A stretch of DNA of 64,000 nt. It comes from Hordeum vulgare subsp. vulgare (lineage: Eukaryota > Streptophyta > Magnoliopsida > Poales > Poaceae). Shown piece by piece: positions 35,345-49,100 of the stretch (positions are counted from its first letter, which is position 1; each line of letters begins with the position of its first letter). The notes under the pieces were generated by a model, which did no database searches, was not told where the DNA came from, and was given only the letters and a program-made list of their open reading frames with translations. The stretch is taken from positions 25,947,001 through 26,011,000 of the forward strand of contig NC_058524.1 in assembly GCF_904849725.1 (NCBI RefSeq), read 5' to 3'. The position numbers and the translations under genes are program-made.

Positions 35345-36849
35345 TGGAAATCACGTTAGGAGACGCTACAAAACTCCTAGACAATATCATGACCAATTAC
35401 TCTCAATGGCACACTGAACGGTCGCCTGCTAGAAAAAAGGTGCACGCTATAGAAGAGATTAACTCGCTTAGTGCTAAGATGGACGAGTTGATGAATTTGG
35501 TTGCTAGTAGAAATGTTACCGTAGATCCTAATGACATGCCACTATCTTCTTTGATTGAGAGTAGCAACGTTAGTTTGGATGTGAATTTTGTTGGTAGGAA
35601 CAATTTTGGCAACAACAGTGATTTTAGAGGAAACTATGTTCCTAGGCCTTTTCCTAGTAACTCCTCTAATAATTATGGCAATTCCTACGACAAAACTTAT
35701 GGAAATCATAACAAATTACCCTCTGATCTAGAGAGTAATATCAAGGAGTTCATCAACTCTCAAAAGATTTTCAATGCGTCCATAGAGGAAAAACTACTCA
35801 AAATAGACGATTTGGCTAACAGCGTTGATAGGATGTCTTGTGATATTGATGCTTTGAAAGTTAGACGCGCTCCTCCCAAGATCAACTTGGATGAAACTTT
35901 GAAAGCTATGCGTATCTCCATGAATGAGAGCAAAGAAAGAACCGCCCAAATTCACGCTAGACATGAATGGTTTAAAAGGGTGCATTCTAGTGATGCAAAT
36001 CACGAAGATCTTAAAGTGCTTGGTGTGTCTCCTCTTGAATCTTTGTTTTCGCATGTCAAACCTACTTATGGAGGGGCTGGATATGAATCCACTTTGGTTG
36101 AAAAACGCCCGGATGATTCGGAGTTCACCTATCTTGATGATAAAGGTGTGGAGAGTGGATTAGAAGAAGTCAAAATTTTGGGTGGTAATGAGACTCCCAC
36201 TTTGGGTTTCAAGGAATTAAATTATGATAATTGCTCCTTGTTTGAATGCATTTCTTTGATGCAATCCATTGCAAACTCTCCACATGCTTATAGCCAAAGC
36301 AAAGCCTTTACCGCGCATATCGTAGATGCTATGATGAAATCTCTTGAAGAGAAGCTCGAACTAGAAGTCTTGATTCCTAGAAAACTTCATGATGAGTGGG
36401 AACCTACTATCAAAATCAAGATAAAAAACTATGAGTGCAATGCTTTGTTTGATTTGGGTGCTAGTGTTTCCGTGATTCCAAAGTCTTTATGTGATATTCT
36501 TGGTTTTCATGAGATTGAAGAGTGTTCTCTTAATTTGCATCTTGCAGATTCTACTATCAAGAAACCCATGGGAAGGATCGATGATGTTCTTATTGTTGCA
36601 AATAAGAACTATGTACCTGTGGATTTCATTGTACTTGACATAGATTGCAATCCTTCATGTCCCATTATTCTTGGTAGACCTTTCCTAAGGACTATTGATG
36701 CTAACATCGATATGAAGGAAGGGAATATTAGATTTCAATTTCCCTTAAAGAAGGGCATGGAGCACTTACGTAGAAAGAAAATAAGATTGCCTTATGAATC
36801 TATGATGAGGGCTACCTATGGTTTGAGCACCAAAGATGACTATACATGA
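35345..36849 (+). pseudogene. gag-protease of element B, 3' part
   Basis: The frame is open from the right border of D to the TGA at 36847-36849. It carries the Athila gag tail (ITLGDATKLLDN, Asn-rich linker at about residues 100-135), a coiled region (SIEEKLLKIDDLANSVDRM) and an aspartic protease with DLGASVSVIP near 36450-36480 and ILGRPFLRT near 36670. The protease processes Gag in relatives. No RT follows. The segment itself is undamaged; it is broken only because D separates it from 22034-22600. Confidence 0.88.
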
Positions 36850-39490
36850 TTCCATCACTTTCGCCTAGCTAAGGGCGTTAAACAAAAGCGCTTGTTGGGA
36901 GGCAACCCAACGAATCTATCCTTTTTCTTTTTGTTTTGTGTTTTCCACACTTTCATAATTATGTTATGATTGTGTTTTTTGTGTTTCTTTTGCGTTTGTG
37001 CCAAACAAAACCGTTATGATTAGTCTTGGGGATGATCGTTTGGTCATGCTGAGAAAGACAGAAACTTTCTGCTCACGAAAAGAATTTTTTTTTGTGTAAG
37101 AGATTTTGCGTTGATTTTTTTTCTTATGATTGCTACGCAAATTCTTCAGACTGTCGTAATTTTTCGGAATTGTTTAAGTACCAGAGGTGAACGAAACATA
37201 TAGATTGCTACAGACTGGTCTGCTGTTAACAGATTTTGTTTTTGTTGTGTTGGTTGCTTATTTTGATGAAACTATGGATAGTATCGGGGGGTATTAGCCA
37301 TGGAAGATTGAAAGTACAGTAACCCAACATCAGCACAAGTAGAATTTAAGTTGATACAGTACCTAAGGAAGTGGTGGTTTGCTTTCTTGTACTAATGTTA
37401 CCACGAGTTTCTGTTTAAGTTTCGTGTTGTGAAGTTTTCAAGTTTTGGGTGAAGTTCTTATGGACAAAAAGATAAAGAGTGGCAAGAGATCAAGCTTGGG
37501 GATGCCCAAGGCACCCCAAGAGATTCAAGGATGCCGTAAAAGCCTAAGCTTGGGGATGCCCCGGGAAAGCATCCCCTCTCTCGTCTTCAATCCATCGGTA
37601 ACGTTACTTGGGGCTATATTTTTATTCACCACATGTTATGTGTTTTTGCTTGGAGCGTCTTGTATCATAGGAGTCTTTTATTTTTTTTGTGTCACAATCA
37701 TCCTTGCTGCACACCTAGAGAGAGACATGCACACACCGTGATTTTGTCGAGCTTCACTTATATATTTTGGTAGACAATTCAGCTCACATGTGCTTCACTT
37801 ATATCTTTTGAGCTAGATACTTTTGCTCTGTGTGCTTCACTTATATCTTTTAGAGCGCAACGGTGCATGGATTGGTAGTAGATATATGCTTTGAAAGTAG
37901 TCTCAAAAGGGGTAGTTATCCAAAGGGATACGAAAACTTCCTCCTTCATGTGCATTGAATAGTTAGAGAAGTTTGATTCATCTCAATTAGTTTTGAGTTG
38001 TGGTTATGGTAATATTGAAATCTTGCTAGTGAGGTGTTGTGAATCTAGAAATACTTGTGTTGAAGTTAGTGATTCCCGTAGCATGCACGTATGGTGAACC
38101 GCTATGTGATTAAATTTGAGCATGATTAGTCTATTGATTGTCATCCTTTGCGTGGCGGTCGGGATCGCGCGATGGTTTATACCTACCAACCCTTCCCCTA
38201 GGAGTATGCGTTGAATGCTTTGTTTCGATTACTAATAAAACTTTTGCAACAAGTATATGAGTTCTTCATGACTAATGTTGAGTCTATGGTTTAGATGCAC
38301 TTTCACCTTCCACCATCACTATATTCTTAGTGCCGTGCAACTTTCGTCGGTGCACAAAACCCACCATTGGCCTCCCTCAAAATAGCCACCATACCTACCT
38401 ACTATGGCTTTTTCAAAGTCATTCCGAGATATATTTCCATGCAACTACCACCATGATATGTGCCACCACGTCTACATTGCCACTGCATGATCGTAAGATA
38501 GCTAGCATGATGTTTCCATTGATGTCTATGCCATGCTAGATCATTGCCACGGTACACTACCGAAGGCATTCCATATAGAGTCATAATTGCTCTAATTTTT
38601 GAGTTGAAAGTGTGATGATCATCATTATTGGAGCATTGTACCATGTGAGGAAATAGAAGAGGCCAAAGAAGCCCATAAAAAAGAGGCCAAAGAGCCCACC
38701 ATAAAAATGAGAGAAAAAGAGAGAAGGGACAATGCTACCATTTTTTTCCACACTTGTGCATTTTGAGCACCATGATCTTCATGATTGAGAGTCTCTCGTT
38801 TTGTCACCATCATATAGCTAGTGGGAAATTTTCATTATATAACTTGTCTTGTATATTCCAATGATAGGCTTCCTCAAAATTTCCTTAGGTCTTCGTGAGC
38901 AAGCAAGTTGGATGCACACCCACTAGTTTTCTTTAAGAGCTTTCACGTACTTATAGCTCTAGTGCATCATTTGTATGGCAATCCCTACTCATTCACATTG
39001 ATATCTATTGATGAGTATCTCCACAGCTCATTTATATGCCTAGTTAATGTGAATATCTTCTCCTTTTTTGTCTTGCAAACTCCACCACATTCCATACCAT
39101 CTATAGTGCTATAACCATGGCTCTCGCTCATGTATTGCGTGAGAGTTCAAAATGTTTGAGAAAGTAAAGGTGTGAAACAATTACTTGACCAATACCGGGG
39201 TTGTGCATGATTTAAATTCGTTGTGCAATGATGATAGAGCATAGCCAGACTATATGCTTTTGTAGGGATAACTTTCTTGTGGCCTTGTTATTTTGAAAGT
39301 TCATGATTACTTTGCTAGTTTGCTTGAATTATTATTGTTTCCACGTCAATAGCAAACTATTGTTTTGAATCTAATGGATCTGAACATTCACGTCACATAA
39401 GAGGAATTACAAAGGACACCTATGCTAGGTAGCATGAAAGCATCAAAAATTTATTCTTATCACTTCCCTACTCGAGGACGAGAAGGAGTT
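36850..39490 (+). other. Long non-coding 3' region of element B
   Basis: After the protease stop comes GCGCTTGTTGGGAGGCAACC, common downstream of the last ORF in Triticeae Athila-type elements. About 2.6 kb without RT, integrase or any convincing ORF follows; frames of 60-98 residues here are scattered and unlike known families. This is where an autonomous copy would carry RT and integrase. Confidence 0.75.
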
Positions 39491-39505
39491 AAGCTTGGGG
39501 ATGCT
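39491..39505 (+). other. Polypurine tract of element B
   Basis: AAGCTTGGGGATGCT directly precedes TGATACGTCTC, the LTR start, and follows the GAGGACGAGAAGGAG motif. Confidence 0.75.
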
Positions 39506-41141
39506 TGATACGTCTCAAACGTACCTATAATTTTTGATGGTTTCACTCTGTTATCTTGTCTTCTTTGTATGTTTTATGTACCTTTTTTATATCTTTTTGG
39601 GGACTAACTTATTGATTCAGTGCCAAGTGACAGTTCCTGTTTTTCCGTGTTTTTGACTCTTTTCAGATCTGATTTTGGAACGGAGTCCAAACAGAATAAA
39701 ATCCCCGAAATGATTTTTTCCCGAAAGAAAGAAGACCAGGGAGCCTTTGGGACAAGCCAGGTGGGTCCGAGGGAGCCCACAAGCTTGCACCACGCCACGA
39801 GGGGGAGGCGGCGGTGGGCAAGCTTGTGGTTTCCCTGGCCGCCTCCTGACCTAGGTTTTGCGCCTATATATACCCAATTATTCCGCAAAAAATCAGGGGA
39901 GCCTCGAAAAAACTTTTCCGCCGCCGCAAGCTTCCGTTTCCGCGAGATCTCATCTAGAGACCCTTCCCGGCGCCCTGCCGGAGGGGAATTTGGGGGTGGA
40001 GGGCTTCTTCATCGTCATCATCGCCCCTCCAATGACTCGTGAATAGTTCACTTCAGACCTACGGGTCCGTAGTTAGTAGCTAGATGGCTTCTTCTCTCTC
40101 TTGGATCTTCAATACAAAGTTCTCCATGATCTTCATGGAGATCTATCTGATGTAATCTTCTTTGGTGGTGTGTTTGTCGAGATCCGATGAATTGTGGACT
40201 TGTGATCAGATTATCTATGATATATATTTGAGTCTTTGCTGATTTCTTATATGCATGATTTGATATCCTTGTAAGTCTCTCCGAGTCTTGGGTTTTGTTT
40301 GGCCAACTAGATCTATGATTCTTGCAATGGGAGAAGTGCTTGGTTTTGGGTTCTGCCATTGGTAACCTTTCCCAGTGACAGTAGGGGCAGCAAGGCACAC
40401 ATCAAGCAGTTGCCATCAAGGGTAAAAAGATGGGGTTTTTATCATTGGTTTGAGATTATCCCTCTACATCATGTGTTCTTGCTTAAGGCGTTACTCTGTT
40501 CTTATGGACTTAATACACTAGATGCATCCTGGATAGCAGTCGACGTGTGGAGTAATAGTAGTAGATGCAGATAGTATCGCTTTACTTGTTTCGGATGTGA
40601 TGCCTATAGAAATAATCATTGCATAGATATCGTCACGACTCTGCACAGTTCTATCAATTCCTCGACAGTAATTTGTTCACCCACCGTCTACTTGCTTTCA
40701 TGAGAGAAGCCACTAGTAAACACTACGGCCCCCGGGTCTATTCACATCCATCGTTTACACCTCCGCTGTTACTTTGCTTTGTTACTTTGTTGCTTTCAGT
40801 TCTCACTTGGCAAACAATCTATAAGGGATTGACAACCCCTTCATAGCGTTGGATGCAAGCTTTTGTGTTTGTGCAGGATCTTGAGATACTCTTCCGCCGG
40901 ATTGATACCTTAGTTCTCAAACTGAGGGAAATACTTACCACCGCTACGCTACATCAACCTTTCTGCTTGGAGGGAACACCAACGCAAGGCTCCTAGGACA
41001 CGGGGGAAATCCTTTGCATACTTGCCTAGGAAGTCCCTTAAGGCGTAGCCGCAACTGAAGGATTCCTGGTGCCGTTGCTGAGGAGTATCAAGCAACACTC
41101 CTATTTCTGGCGCCATTGGAAGGTCTTTTGTTGCAGTAGCA
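39506..41141 (+). repeat. 3' LTR of element B
   Basis: It is 1636 bp from TGATACGTCTCAAACGTACC to GCAGTAGCA and uninterrupted. It preserves the empty site of C (single TTGAT near 40259). CCTAC follows; the left copy of any target duplication is lost with the 5' LTR start. Confidence 0.9.
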
Positions 41142-41497
41142 CCTACCCTCAACAAGTTTCGATCCTCATTCTTTTTATATGTGAAGCCATCACTTACCAT
41201 AAGATCATTACATGATCTTTCATGCTTTTGTTCTATTCTCACTTTTTTATCATGGCAAGTTGCAAAGCCCTTCAACTAAGACACTCTTTATTATATGGCT
41301 CCCGAGCTCGAATACATCGGGGGTGACACAAAGCAAAACTCAAGACTAAAACACTAAGACTTTTAATATACTAGAGAAAGAGAAAACTGAAAAGGAAAAC
41401 TAAAACAAAGGTAAAGGCAAAAGATGTGATGGTGATACGATACCGGGGCAACTCCCCCAACCTTGGCACAAGCCAAGGGGATTACCCATACCAATGC
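41142..41497 (-). other. 3' untranslated region of element A, proximal part
   Basis: Non-coding text includes a second purine-rich tract (ACTCCCCCAACCTTGG, plus-strand reading, about 41452-41467). It should join 11499 across the B insertion. Confidence 0.6.
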
Positions 41498-41914
41498 TCA
41501 GTTGTCTTCCTTTGGTGGTGATGGTGGTGGAGTTGTTGAAGAGGTCTTGAGTTTGTTTGATTTCCACTTGAGCATAAAATTCTGCTCCCTCAGATCATCA
41601 TTTTCCTCTTCAAGCTTCAACACCCTTTGTCATAATTCCTGCTTACTCTCCTGCAAGAAACGAGAAGGGATAAACAAGGTCTTATGCTTCTTCGTTGAGT
41701 CAGGGAGGCTCGACTTCTTGAACTCCACATGAGTGTGTCCAGGTTGAGGTAGATGAGCCTTCTCTTCATCGGAACTTGTTTGTTCCTTCCCCTTCGGATC
41801 ATAATCTTCTTCCTCATCATTGGTCGAGCCATAAGGATCCAAGTCCCCATAGACTTTGGGATTAGCAAGGTAATCAGCCACATAGCTCTCCTCCTCTGAA
41901 TCCTGAGAAGACAT
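41498..41914 (-). pseudogene. Small 3' ORF of element A, function unknown
   Basis: The frame starts MSSQDSEEESYVADYLANPK, is acidic, and continues to a coiled-coil-like tail (LKLEEENDDLREQNFML) ending at 41498. A TGA at 41630-41632 breaks it. ORFs of this kind sit between integrase and the 3' LTR in Athila-type Triticeae elements. In Athila relatives this position sometimes holds an env-like ORF, but I see no signal peptide or membrane segment here. Confidence 0.6.
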
Positions 41915-42200
41915 CCTGACCTAGATCTGCGGCAGAAAACAGGCTCGAAACGAAAAACAGAAGAGATCTGCGTGATGCAGGGGTCAGACCGAACGGGAGT
42001 ATATATAATGATTTTTTTCAGACCAGAAGGAGTACCCCGCACGAAAACGGAGTCTGGGAGGCGCACGAGGTGGCCACAAGCCCTCACGACGTGGCTAGGG
42101 GGTGGGACCGCGCCGTGCAGGCTTGTCGCCTCCTCGCGCACTTTTCGGACTACTTCCAATTTTTGTATTTTTTCAAATATTCCAAAACGGAGAAAATTTC

Positions 42201-43040
42201 CTACTGGAAAAGTTTTGGACTCTGTTTTCTTACAGAATCACATACCTCTTCGTTTTCGGAGTCTGAAACTGGCTGATAAATATCCCTTAGGTATTCTTCC
42301 GGAGTTATGGTATTGATAATATTGCTTTCAACATTGATGGGAGTACCTGAGATATAATGCTTGATTCTCTGCCCATTTACCACTCTCGGAGAATTACCTT
42401 CCGTGTTGTTGATCTTGATAGCACCGGAACGATATACTTTCTCAACAACATAGGGACCTTCCCATTTAGAGAGAAGTTTGCGTGCAAAGAATCTTAAACG
42501 AGAGTTATATAGCAAGACATAATCACCTACATTGAACTCACTCTTTTGTATTCTCTTACCATGCCACCTCTTAATCTGCTCTTTGAACAGCTTGGCATTC
42601 TCATATGCCTGAGTTCTCCACTCATCAAGTGAGCTAATATCAAATAACCTCTTCTCACCGGCAAGTTTGAAATCAAAGTTGAGCTCTTTGATTGCCCAAT
42701 AAGCTTTATGCTCTAGCTCAAGAGGTAAATGACATGCTTTATCGTACACCATTTTGTACGGAGACATGCCCATGGTATTCTTATAGGCAGTTCTATAAGC
42801 CCACAATGCATCATCGAGCTTCTTAGACCAATTCTTTCTAGACCTGTTGACAGTCTTTTGCAAAATTAGTTTAATCTCTCTATTACTTAGCTCTACTTGA
42901 CCACTGGACTGAGGGTGATAGGGAGACGCAATTCTATGGTTGACATCGTACTTAGCAAGCGTTTTACGGAAAGCACCATGGATGAAGTGTGAACCACCAT
43001 CGGTCATTAGATATCTAGGGACTCGAAATCTAGGGAAGAT
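42201..43040 (-). pseudogene. Integrase C-terminal half of element A
   Basis: The frame contains the second Asp of the integrase core (MTDGGSHF), the catalytic Glu in [14 protein letters not shown], the GPY-like motif [11 protein letters not shown] and an extended C-terminus without a chromodomain. It is cut at 43040 by copia E; the first half lies at 51958-52325. Confidence 0.88.
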
Positions 43041-44877
43041 TGTTGGAATTATGCCCTAGAGGCAATAATAAATATAGTTATTATTATAATTCCTGTATCA
43101 AGATAATCGTTTATTATCCATGCTATAATTGTATTGAAGGAAGACTTATATACATGTGTGGATACATAGACAAAACACTGTCCCTAGCAAGCCTCTAGTT
43201 GGCTAGCCAGTTGATCAACGATAGTCAGTGTCTTCTGATTATGAACAAGGTGTTATTGCTTGATAACTGGATCACGTCATTAGGAGATTCACGTGATGGA
43301 CTAGACCCAAACTAATAGACGTAGCATGTTGATCGTGTCATTTTATTGCTACTGTTTTCTGCGTGGAAAGTATTTATTCCTATGACCATGAGATCATATA
43401 ACTTACTAACACCGGAGGAATACTTTGTGTGTATCAATCGTCGCAACGTAACTGGGTGACTATAAAGATGCTCTACAGGTATCTCCGAAGGTGTTCGTTA
43501 AGTTAGTATGGATCGAGACTAGGATTTGTCACTCCGTGTGACGGAGAGGTATCTCGGGGCCCACTCGGTAATACAACATCACACACAAGCCTTGCAAGCA
43601 ATGTGACTTAGTGTAAGTTGCGGGATCTTGTATTACGGAACGAGTAAAGAGACTTGCAGGTAAATGAGATTGAAATAGGTATGCGGATACTGACGATCGA
43701 ATCTCGGGCAAGTAACATACCGAAGGACAAAGGGAATGACATACGGGATTATATGAATCCTTGGCACTGAGGTTCAAACGATAAGATCTTCGTAGAATAT
43801 GTAGGACCCAATATGGGCATCTAGGTCCGGCTATTGGATATTGACCGAGGAGTCTCTCGGGTCATGTCTACATAGTTCTCGAACCCGTAGGGTCTGCACA
43901 CTTAAGGTTCGACGTTCCTTATTGCATATTTGAGTTATATGGTTGGTTAACGAATGTTGTTTGGATTCCCGGATGAGATCACGGACGTCACGAGGGTTTC
44001 CGGAATGGTCCGGAAATGAAGATTGATATATAGGATGACCTCATTTGATTACCGGAAGGTTTTCGGAATTACCGGGAATGTACCGGGAATGACGAATGGG
44101 TTCCGGGAGTTCACCGGGGGGGGGGGGGAAACCCACCCCGGGGAAGCCCATAGGCCTTGAGGGTGGCTCACCGGCCCTTAGTGGGCTGGTGGGACAGCCC
44201 AAAAGGGGCCTATGCGCATTGGGAATAAAATCAAAGAGAAATAAAAAAAAGGGGAGGTGGGAAGGAAAGGAAGGACTCCCACCCACCAAACCAAGTCCAA
44301 CTCGGTTTGGGGGGGGGGAGACCTTCCCCCCCTTGGCTCGGCCGACCCCTTGGGGGTTCTTGGACCCCAAGGCAAGGCTCCCCCCTCTCTCTCCTATTTA
44401 TAGTGGAGTTTTAGGGCTGATTTGAGACAACTTTGCCACGGCAGCCCGACCACCTATCTCCACGGTTTTACCTCTAGATCGTGTTTCTGCGGAGCTCGGG
44501 CGGAGCCCTGCTGAGACAAGATCATCACCAACCTCCGGAGCGCCGTCACGCTGCCGGAGAACTCTTCTACCTCTCTGTCTCTCTTGCTGGATCAAGAAGG
44601 CCGAGATCATCGTCGAGCTGTACGTGTGCTGAACGCGGAGGTGCCGTCCGTTCGGCACTAGATCGTGGGACTGATCGCGGGATAGTTCGCGGGGCGGATC
44701 GAGGGACGTGAGGACGTTCCACTACATCAACCGCGTTCACTAACGCTTCTACTGTATGGTCTACAAGGGTACATAGATTACACATCCCCTCTCGTAGATG
44801 GACATCACCATGATAGGTCTTCGTGCGCGTAGGTAAATTTTTGTTTCCCATGCGACGTTCCCCAACAGTGGCATCAT
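43041..44877 (+). repeat. 5' LTR of element E
   Basis: 1837 bp, TGTTGGAATTATGCCCTAGA to CGACGTTCCCCAACA. Its TATA region at 44395-44402 reads TATTTATA, whereas the 3' LTR has TATATATA at 51485-51492. Confidence 0.95.
44395..44402 (+). promoter_or_regulatory. TATA box of element E, variant
   Basis: TATTTATA, where the 3' LTR and other copies carry TATATATA. It probably still works, perhaps more weakly. Confidence 0.5.
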
Positions 44878-44878
44878 G

Positions 44879-44891
44879 AGCTAGGTTCATG
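44879..44891 (+). other. Primer-binding site of element E
   Basis: TGGCATCATGAGC, one base after the LTR, is a diverged form of the initiator-Met tRNA complement used by BARE-like elements. The same variant is seen in element C. Confidence 0.65.
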
Positions 44892-46123
44892 CGTAGATAT
44901 ATTCTCGAGTAGAACACAAAATTTTTTGTGGGCGGAGATGTGCGTTTTGCTGCCCTCCTTAGTCATTTCTTGATTCCGCGGTATTGTTGGATCGAAGCGG
45001 CTCGGACCGACATTACTCGTACGCTTACGAGAGACTGGTTTCATCGCTACGAGTAACTCCGTTGCTCAAAGATGACTGGCGGGTGTCAGTTTCTCCAACT
45101 TTAGTTGAATCGGATTTGACCGAGGAGGTCCTTGGATGAGGTTAAATAGCAACTCATATATCTCCGTTGTGGTGTTTGCGTAAGTAAGATGCGATCCTAC
45201 TAGATACCCATGGTCACCATGTAAAACATGCAACAACAAAATTAGAGGACGTCTAACTTGTTTTTGCAGGGTATGCTTGTGATGTGATATGGCCAACGAT
45301 GTGATGTGATATATTGGTTATATGAGATGATCATGTTGTAATAGAAAATATCGACTTGCACGTCGATGGTACGGCAACCGGCAGGAGCCATAGGGTTGTC
45401 TTTATAACTAACGTTTGTGCTTGCAGATGTGTTTACTATTTTGCTAGGATGTAGCTTTAGTAGTAATAGCATGAGTAGCACGACAACCCTGATGGCGACA
45501 CGTTGATGGAGATCATGGTGTGGCACCGGTGACAAGAAGATCGTGCCGGTGCTTTGGTGATGGAGATCAAGAAGCACGTGATGATGGCCATATCATGTCA
45601 CTTATGAATTGCATGTGATGTTAATCCTTTTATGCACCTTATTTTGCTTAGAACGACGGTAGCATTATGAGGTGATCTCTCACTAAAATTTCAAGACGAA
45701 ATTGTGTTCTCCCCGACTGTGCACCGTTGCTACAGTTTGTCGTTTCGAGACTCCACGTGATGATCGGGTGTGATAGACTCAACGTTCACATACAACGGGT
45801 GCAAAACAGTTGCGCACGCGGAACACTCGGGTTAAGCTTGACGAGCCTAGCATGTGCAGACATGGCCTCGGAACACAAGAGACCGAAAGGTCGATCATGA
45901 ATCATATAGATGATATGATTAGCATAGGGATGCTTACCACTGAAACTATACTCAACTCACGTGATGATCGGACTTGAGCTAGTGTAAGTGGATCATGAAC
46001 CACTCAAATGACTAGAGAGATGTACTTTTTGAGTGGGAGTTTAGTGAGTAATTTGATTAAGTTAAACTCTAATTATCTTGAACATAGTCTAAGTCCACTT
46101 TGAATATATTTGTGTTGTAGATC
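44892..46123 (+). other. Untranslated leader of element E
   Basis: About 1.2 kb without a supported ORF between the primer site and the gag ATG. BARE-type leaders hold packaging and dimerisation signals, but I cannot place them here. It matches 17901-19012 of C in reverse complement. Confidence 0.7.
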
Positions 46124-49100
46124 ATGGCTCATGCGACAGTCACCCTGAATTTTAATACGTTCCTAGAGAAAGCTAAGTTGAAAGATGATGGAAGCAAATT
46201 TGTAGACTGGGCTCGTAATCTTAAGCTAATCTTACAAGCTGGGAAGAAGGATTATGTCCTTAATGCTGCACTAGGAGATGAACCACCCGCTACGGCTGAT
46301 CAGGATGTTAAGAACGCTTGGTTAGCACGTAAGGAGGACTACTCAATAGTTCAATGTGCAGTCTTGTATGGCTTAGAACCGGGACTTCAACGTCGCTTTG
46401 AGCGTCATGGAGCATTTGAGATGTTCCAAGAGTTGAAGTTTATCTTTCAGAAGAACGCCCGGATCGAGAGGTATGAGACCTCCGATAAATTCTATGCTTG
46501 CAAGATGGAGGAGAATTCGTCTGTTAGTGAACATGTGCTCAAAATGTCTGGGTACTCAAACCGTCTAGCTGAGCTGGGGATTGAACTCCCGCAAGAAGCT
46601 ATCACTGACAGAATCCTTCAATCACTGCTGCCAAGCTATAAAGGCTTTGTGTTGAACTACAACATGCAAGGGATGAACAAGTCTCCCGGCGAGTTGTTTG
46701 CGATGCTAAAAGTCGCAGAGTCTGAACTCCGTAAAGAGCATCAAGTGTTGATGGTGAATAAGACCACTAGTTTCAAGAGAAACGGCAAAGGCAAGAAGGG
46801 TAATTCAAAGAAGAGCGGCAAGCCTGTTGCCAATCCGACGAAGAAACCCAAAGCTGGACCTAAGCCTGAAACGGAGTGTTACTATTGCAAGGGTATGGGT
46901 CACTGGAAGCGCAATTGCCCCAAGTATCTGGCTGATAAGAAGGCGGCCAAAGAAAAATCAGGTATATTTGATATACATGTTATTGATGTGTACTTAACCG
47001 GCTCTCGTAGTAGTGCTTGGGTATTCGATACCGGTTCTGTTGCTCATATTTGCAACTCGAAACATGAACTGCGAAATAGACGAAGGCTGGCGAAAGATGA
47101 AGTGACGATGCGCGTAGGAAATGGTTCCAAGGTTGATGCAATCGCCGTCGGCACAGTTTCACTTCAGTTACCATCAGGATTAGTTATGAACATGAATCAT
47201 TGTTATTTAGTGCCTGCGTTGAGCATGAACATTATATCTGGATCTTGTTTATTGCGAGACGGTTACTCTTTTAAGTCAGAGAATAATGGTTGTTCTATTT
47301 CTATGAGTAACATCTTTTATGGTCATGCACCCAATGTGAGAGGATTGTTCATTTTGAATCTTGATAGTGATACACACATACATAACATTGAGACCAAAAG
47401 AGTTAGAGTTAACAATGATAGCGCCATATTTTTGTGGCACTGCCGCTTAGGTCATATTGGTGTAAAGCGCATGAAGAAACTCCATGCCGATGGACTTTTG
47501 GAGTCACTTGACACGTGCGAACCATGCCTCATGGGCAAGATGACTAAAACTCCGTTCTCCAGAACAATGGAGCGTGCAAGTGACTTGTTGGAAATCATAC
47601 ATACCGATGTGTGTGCTCCGATGAGCGTGGAGGCACGCGGCGGATATCGTTATTTTCTCACCTTCACTGACGATTTGAGTAGATATGGTTATGTCTACTT
47701 AATGAAGCACAAGTCTGAAACCTTTGAAAGTTCAAGCAATTTTAGAGTGAAGTTGAAAATCATCGTAACAAGAAGATCAAGTTCCTACGGTCTGATCGTG
47801 GGGGTGAATATCTGAGTTTCGAGTTTGGTGCTCACTTAAGACAATGTGGAATTGTTTCACAGTTGACACCGCCTGGAACACCACAGCGTAATGGTGTGTC
47901 CGAACGTCGTAATCGTACTTTATTAGAGATGGTGCGATCTATGATGTCTCTTACTGATTTGCCATTATCATTTTGTGGTTATGCATTAGAAACAGCTGCA
48001 TTCACTTTAAATAGGGAACCATCAAAATCCGTTGAGACGACACCATACGAACTGTGGTATGGCAAAAGGCCAAAGTTGTTGTTTCTTAAAGTTTGGGGAT
48101 GTGATGCTTATGTCAAAAAGCTTTAGCCTGAAAAGATGGAACCCAAAGCGGAAAAGTGCATCTTCATAGGTTACCCAAAAGAGACAGTTGGGTACACCTT
48201 CTATCTCAAATCCGAGGGCAAAGTGTTTGTTGCTAAAAATGGAGCTTTTCTCGAGAAGGAGTTTCTCTCGAGAGAATTGAGTGGGAGGAAGATAGAACTT
48301 GACGAGGTTGTCGAACCTCTCATCCCTCTGGATGGTGGCGCAGGGCAAGGGGAAACCTCTGTCGTTGCGACGCCGGTTGAGGAGGAAGTTAATGATGATG
48401 ATCATGAAACTCCGGTTCAAGTTTCTGTCGAACTACGCAGGTCGACGAGACCACGTGCTGCTCCAGAGTGGTACGGTAATCCCATCTTGTCAATCATGTT
48501 GTTAGACAACAATGAAACTGCAAATTATGAAGAAGCAATGGTGGGCCCAGATTCCAACAAATGGCTAGAAGCCATGAAGTCCGAGATACGATCCATGTAT
48601 GAGAACAAAGTGTGGAATTTGGAAGTATTACCTGAGGGCCGCAAGGCTATTCAGAACAAATGGATCTTTAAGAGGAAGACGGACGCTGACGACAATGTGA
48701 CCGTTTATAAAGCTCGACTTGTGGCAAAGGGTTTTTCACAAGTTCAAGGACTTGACTACGATGAGACATTCTCACCCGTAGCGATGCTTAAGTCTGTCAG
48801 AATCATGTTAGCAATAGCTGCATTTTTCGATTATGAAATCTGCCAGATGGATGTCAAAACGGCGTTCCTTAACGGTTTCCTTAAGGAAGAGTTGTATATG
48901 ATGCAACCCGAAGGTTTTGTCGATCCTAAGAATGCTAACAAGGTGTGCAAGCTCCAGCGATCCATTTATGGACTGGTGCAAGCATCTCGGAGTTGGAACA
49001 AACGCTTTGATGAGGTGATCAAAGCATTTGGGTTTATACAAGTGGTTGGAGAATCTTGTATTTACAAGAAAGTGAGTGGGAGCTCTGTGGCGTTTCTAAT

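Larger units (their letters stand above)
11500..41141 (+). mobile_element. Element B: non-autonomous Athila-like gypsy retrotransposon
   Basis: Plus-strand order: 5' LTR (about 11500-12234 and 20859-21737, split by C), tRNA-Asp primer site 21748-21765, gag-protease (22034-22600 and 35345-36849, split by D), a long non-coding 3' region, polypurine tract, 3' LTR 39506-41141. No RT, RNase H or integrase is present between the protease and the 3' LTR, so B would depend on an autonomous relative. A 170-base LTR comparison shows about 4% difference, by eye. The first roughly 25 bases of the 5' LTR are missing, along with the left target duplication. Confidence 0.85.

Noticed and set aside
41100..41125. 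Second primer-binding-like text (CTGGCGCCATTGG) near the 3' LTR end of B
   Set aside because: It lies inside the LTR and differs from the tRNA-Asp complement after the first bases; the true site is at 21748.
41498..41914. Env-like gene in element A
   Set aside because: Its position fits, but it is short and acidic with no signal peptide or membrane segment.
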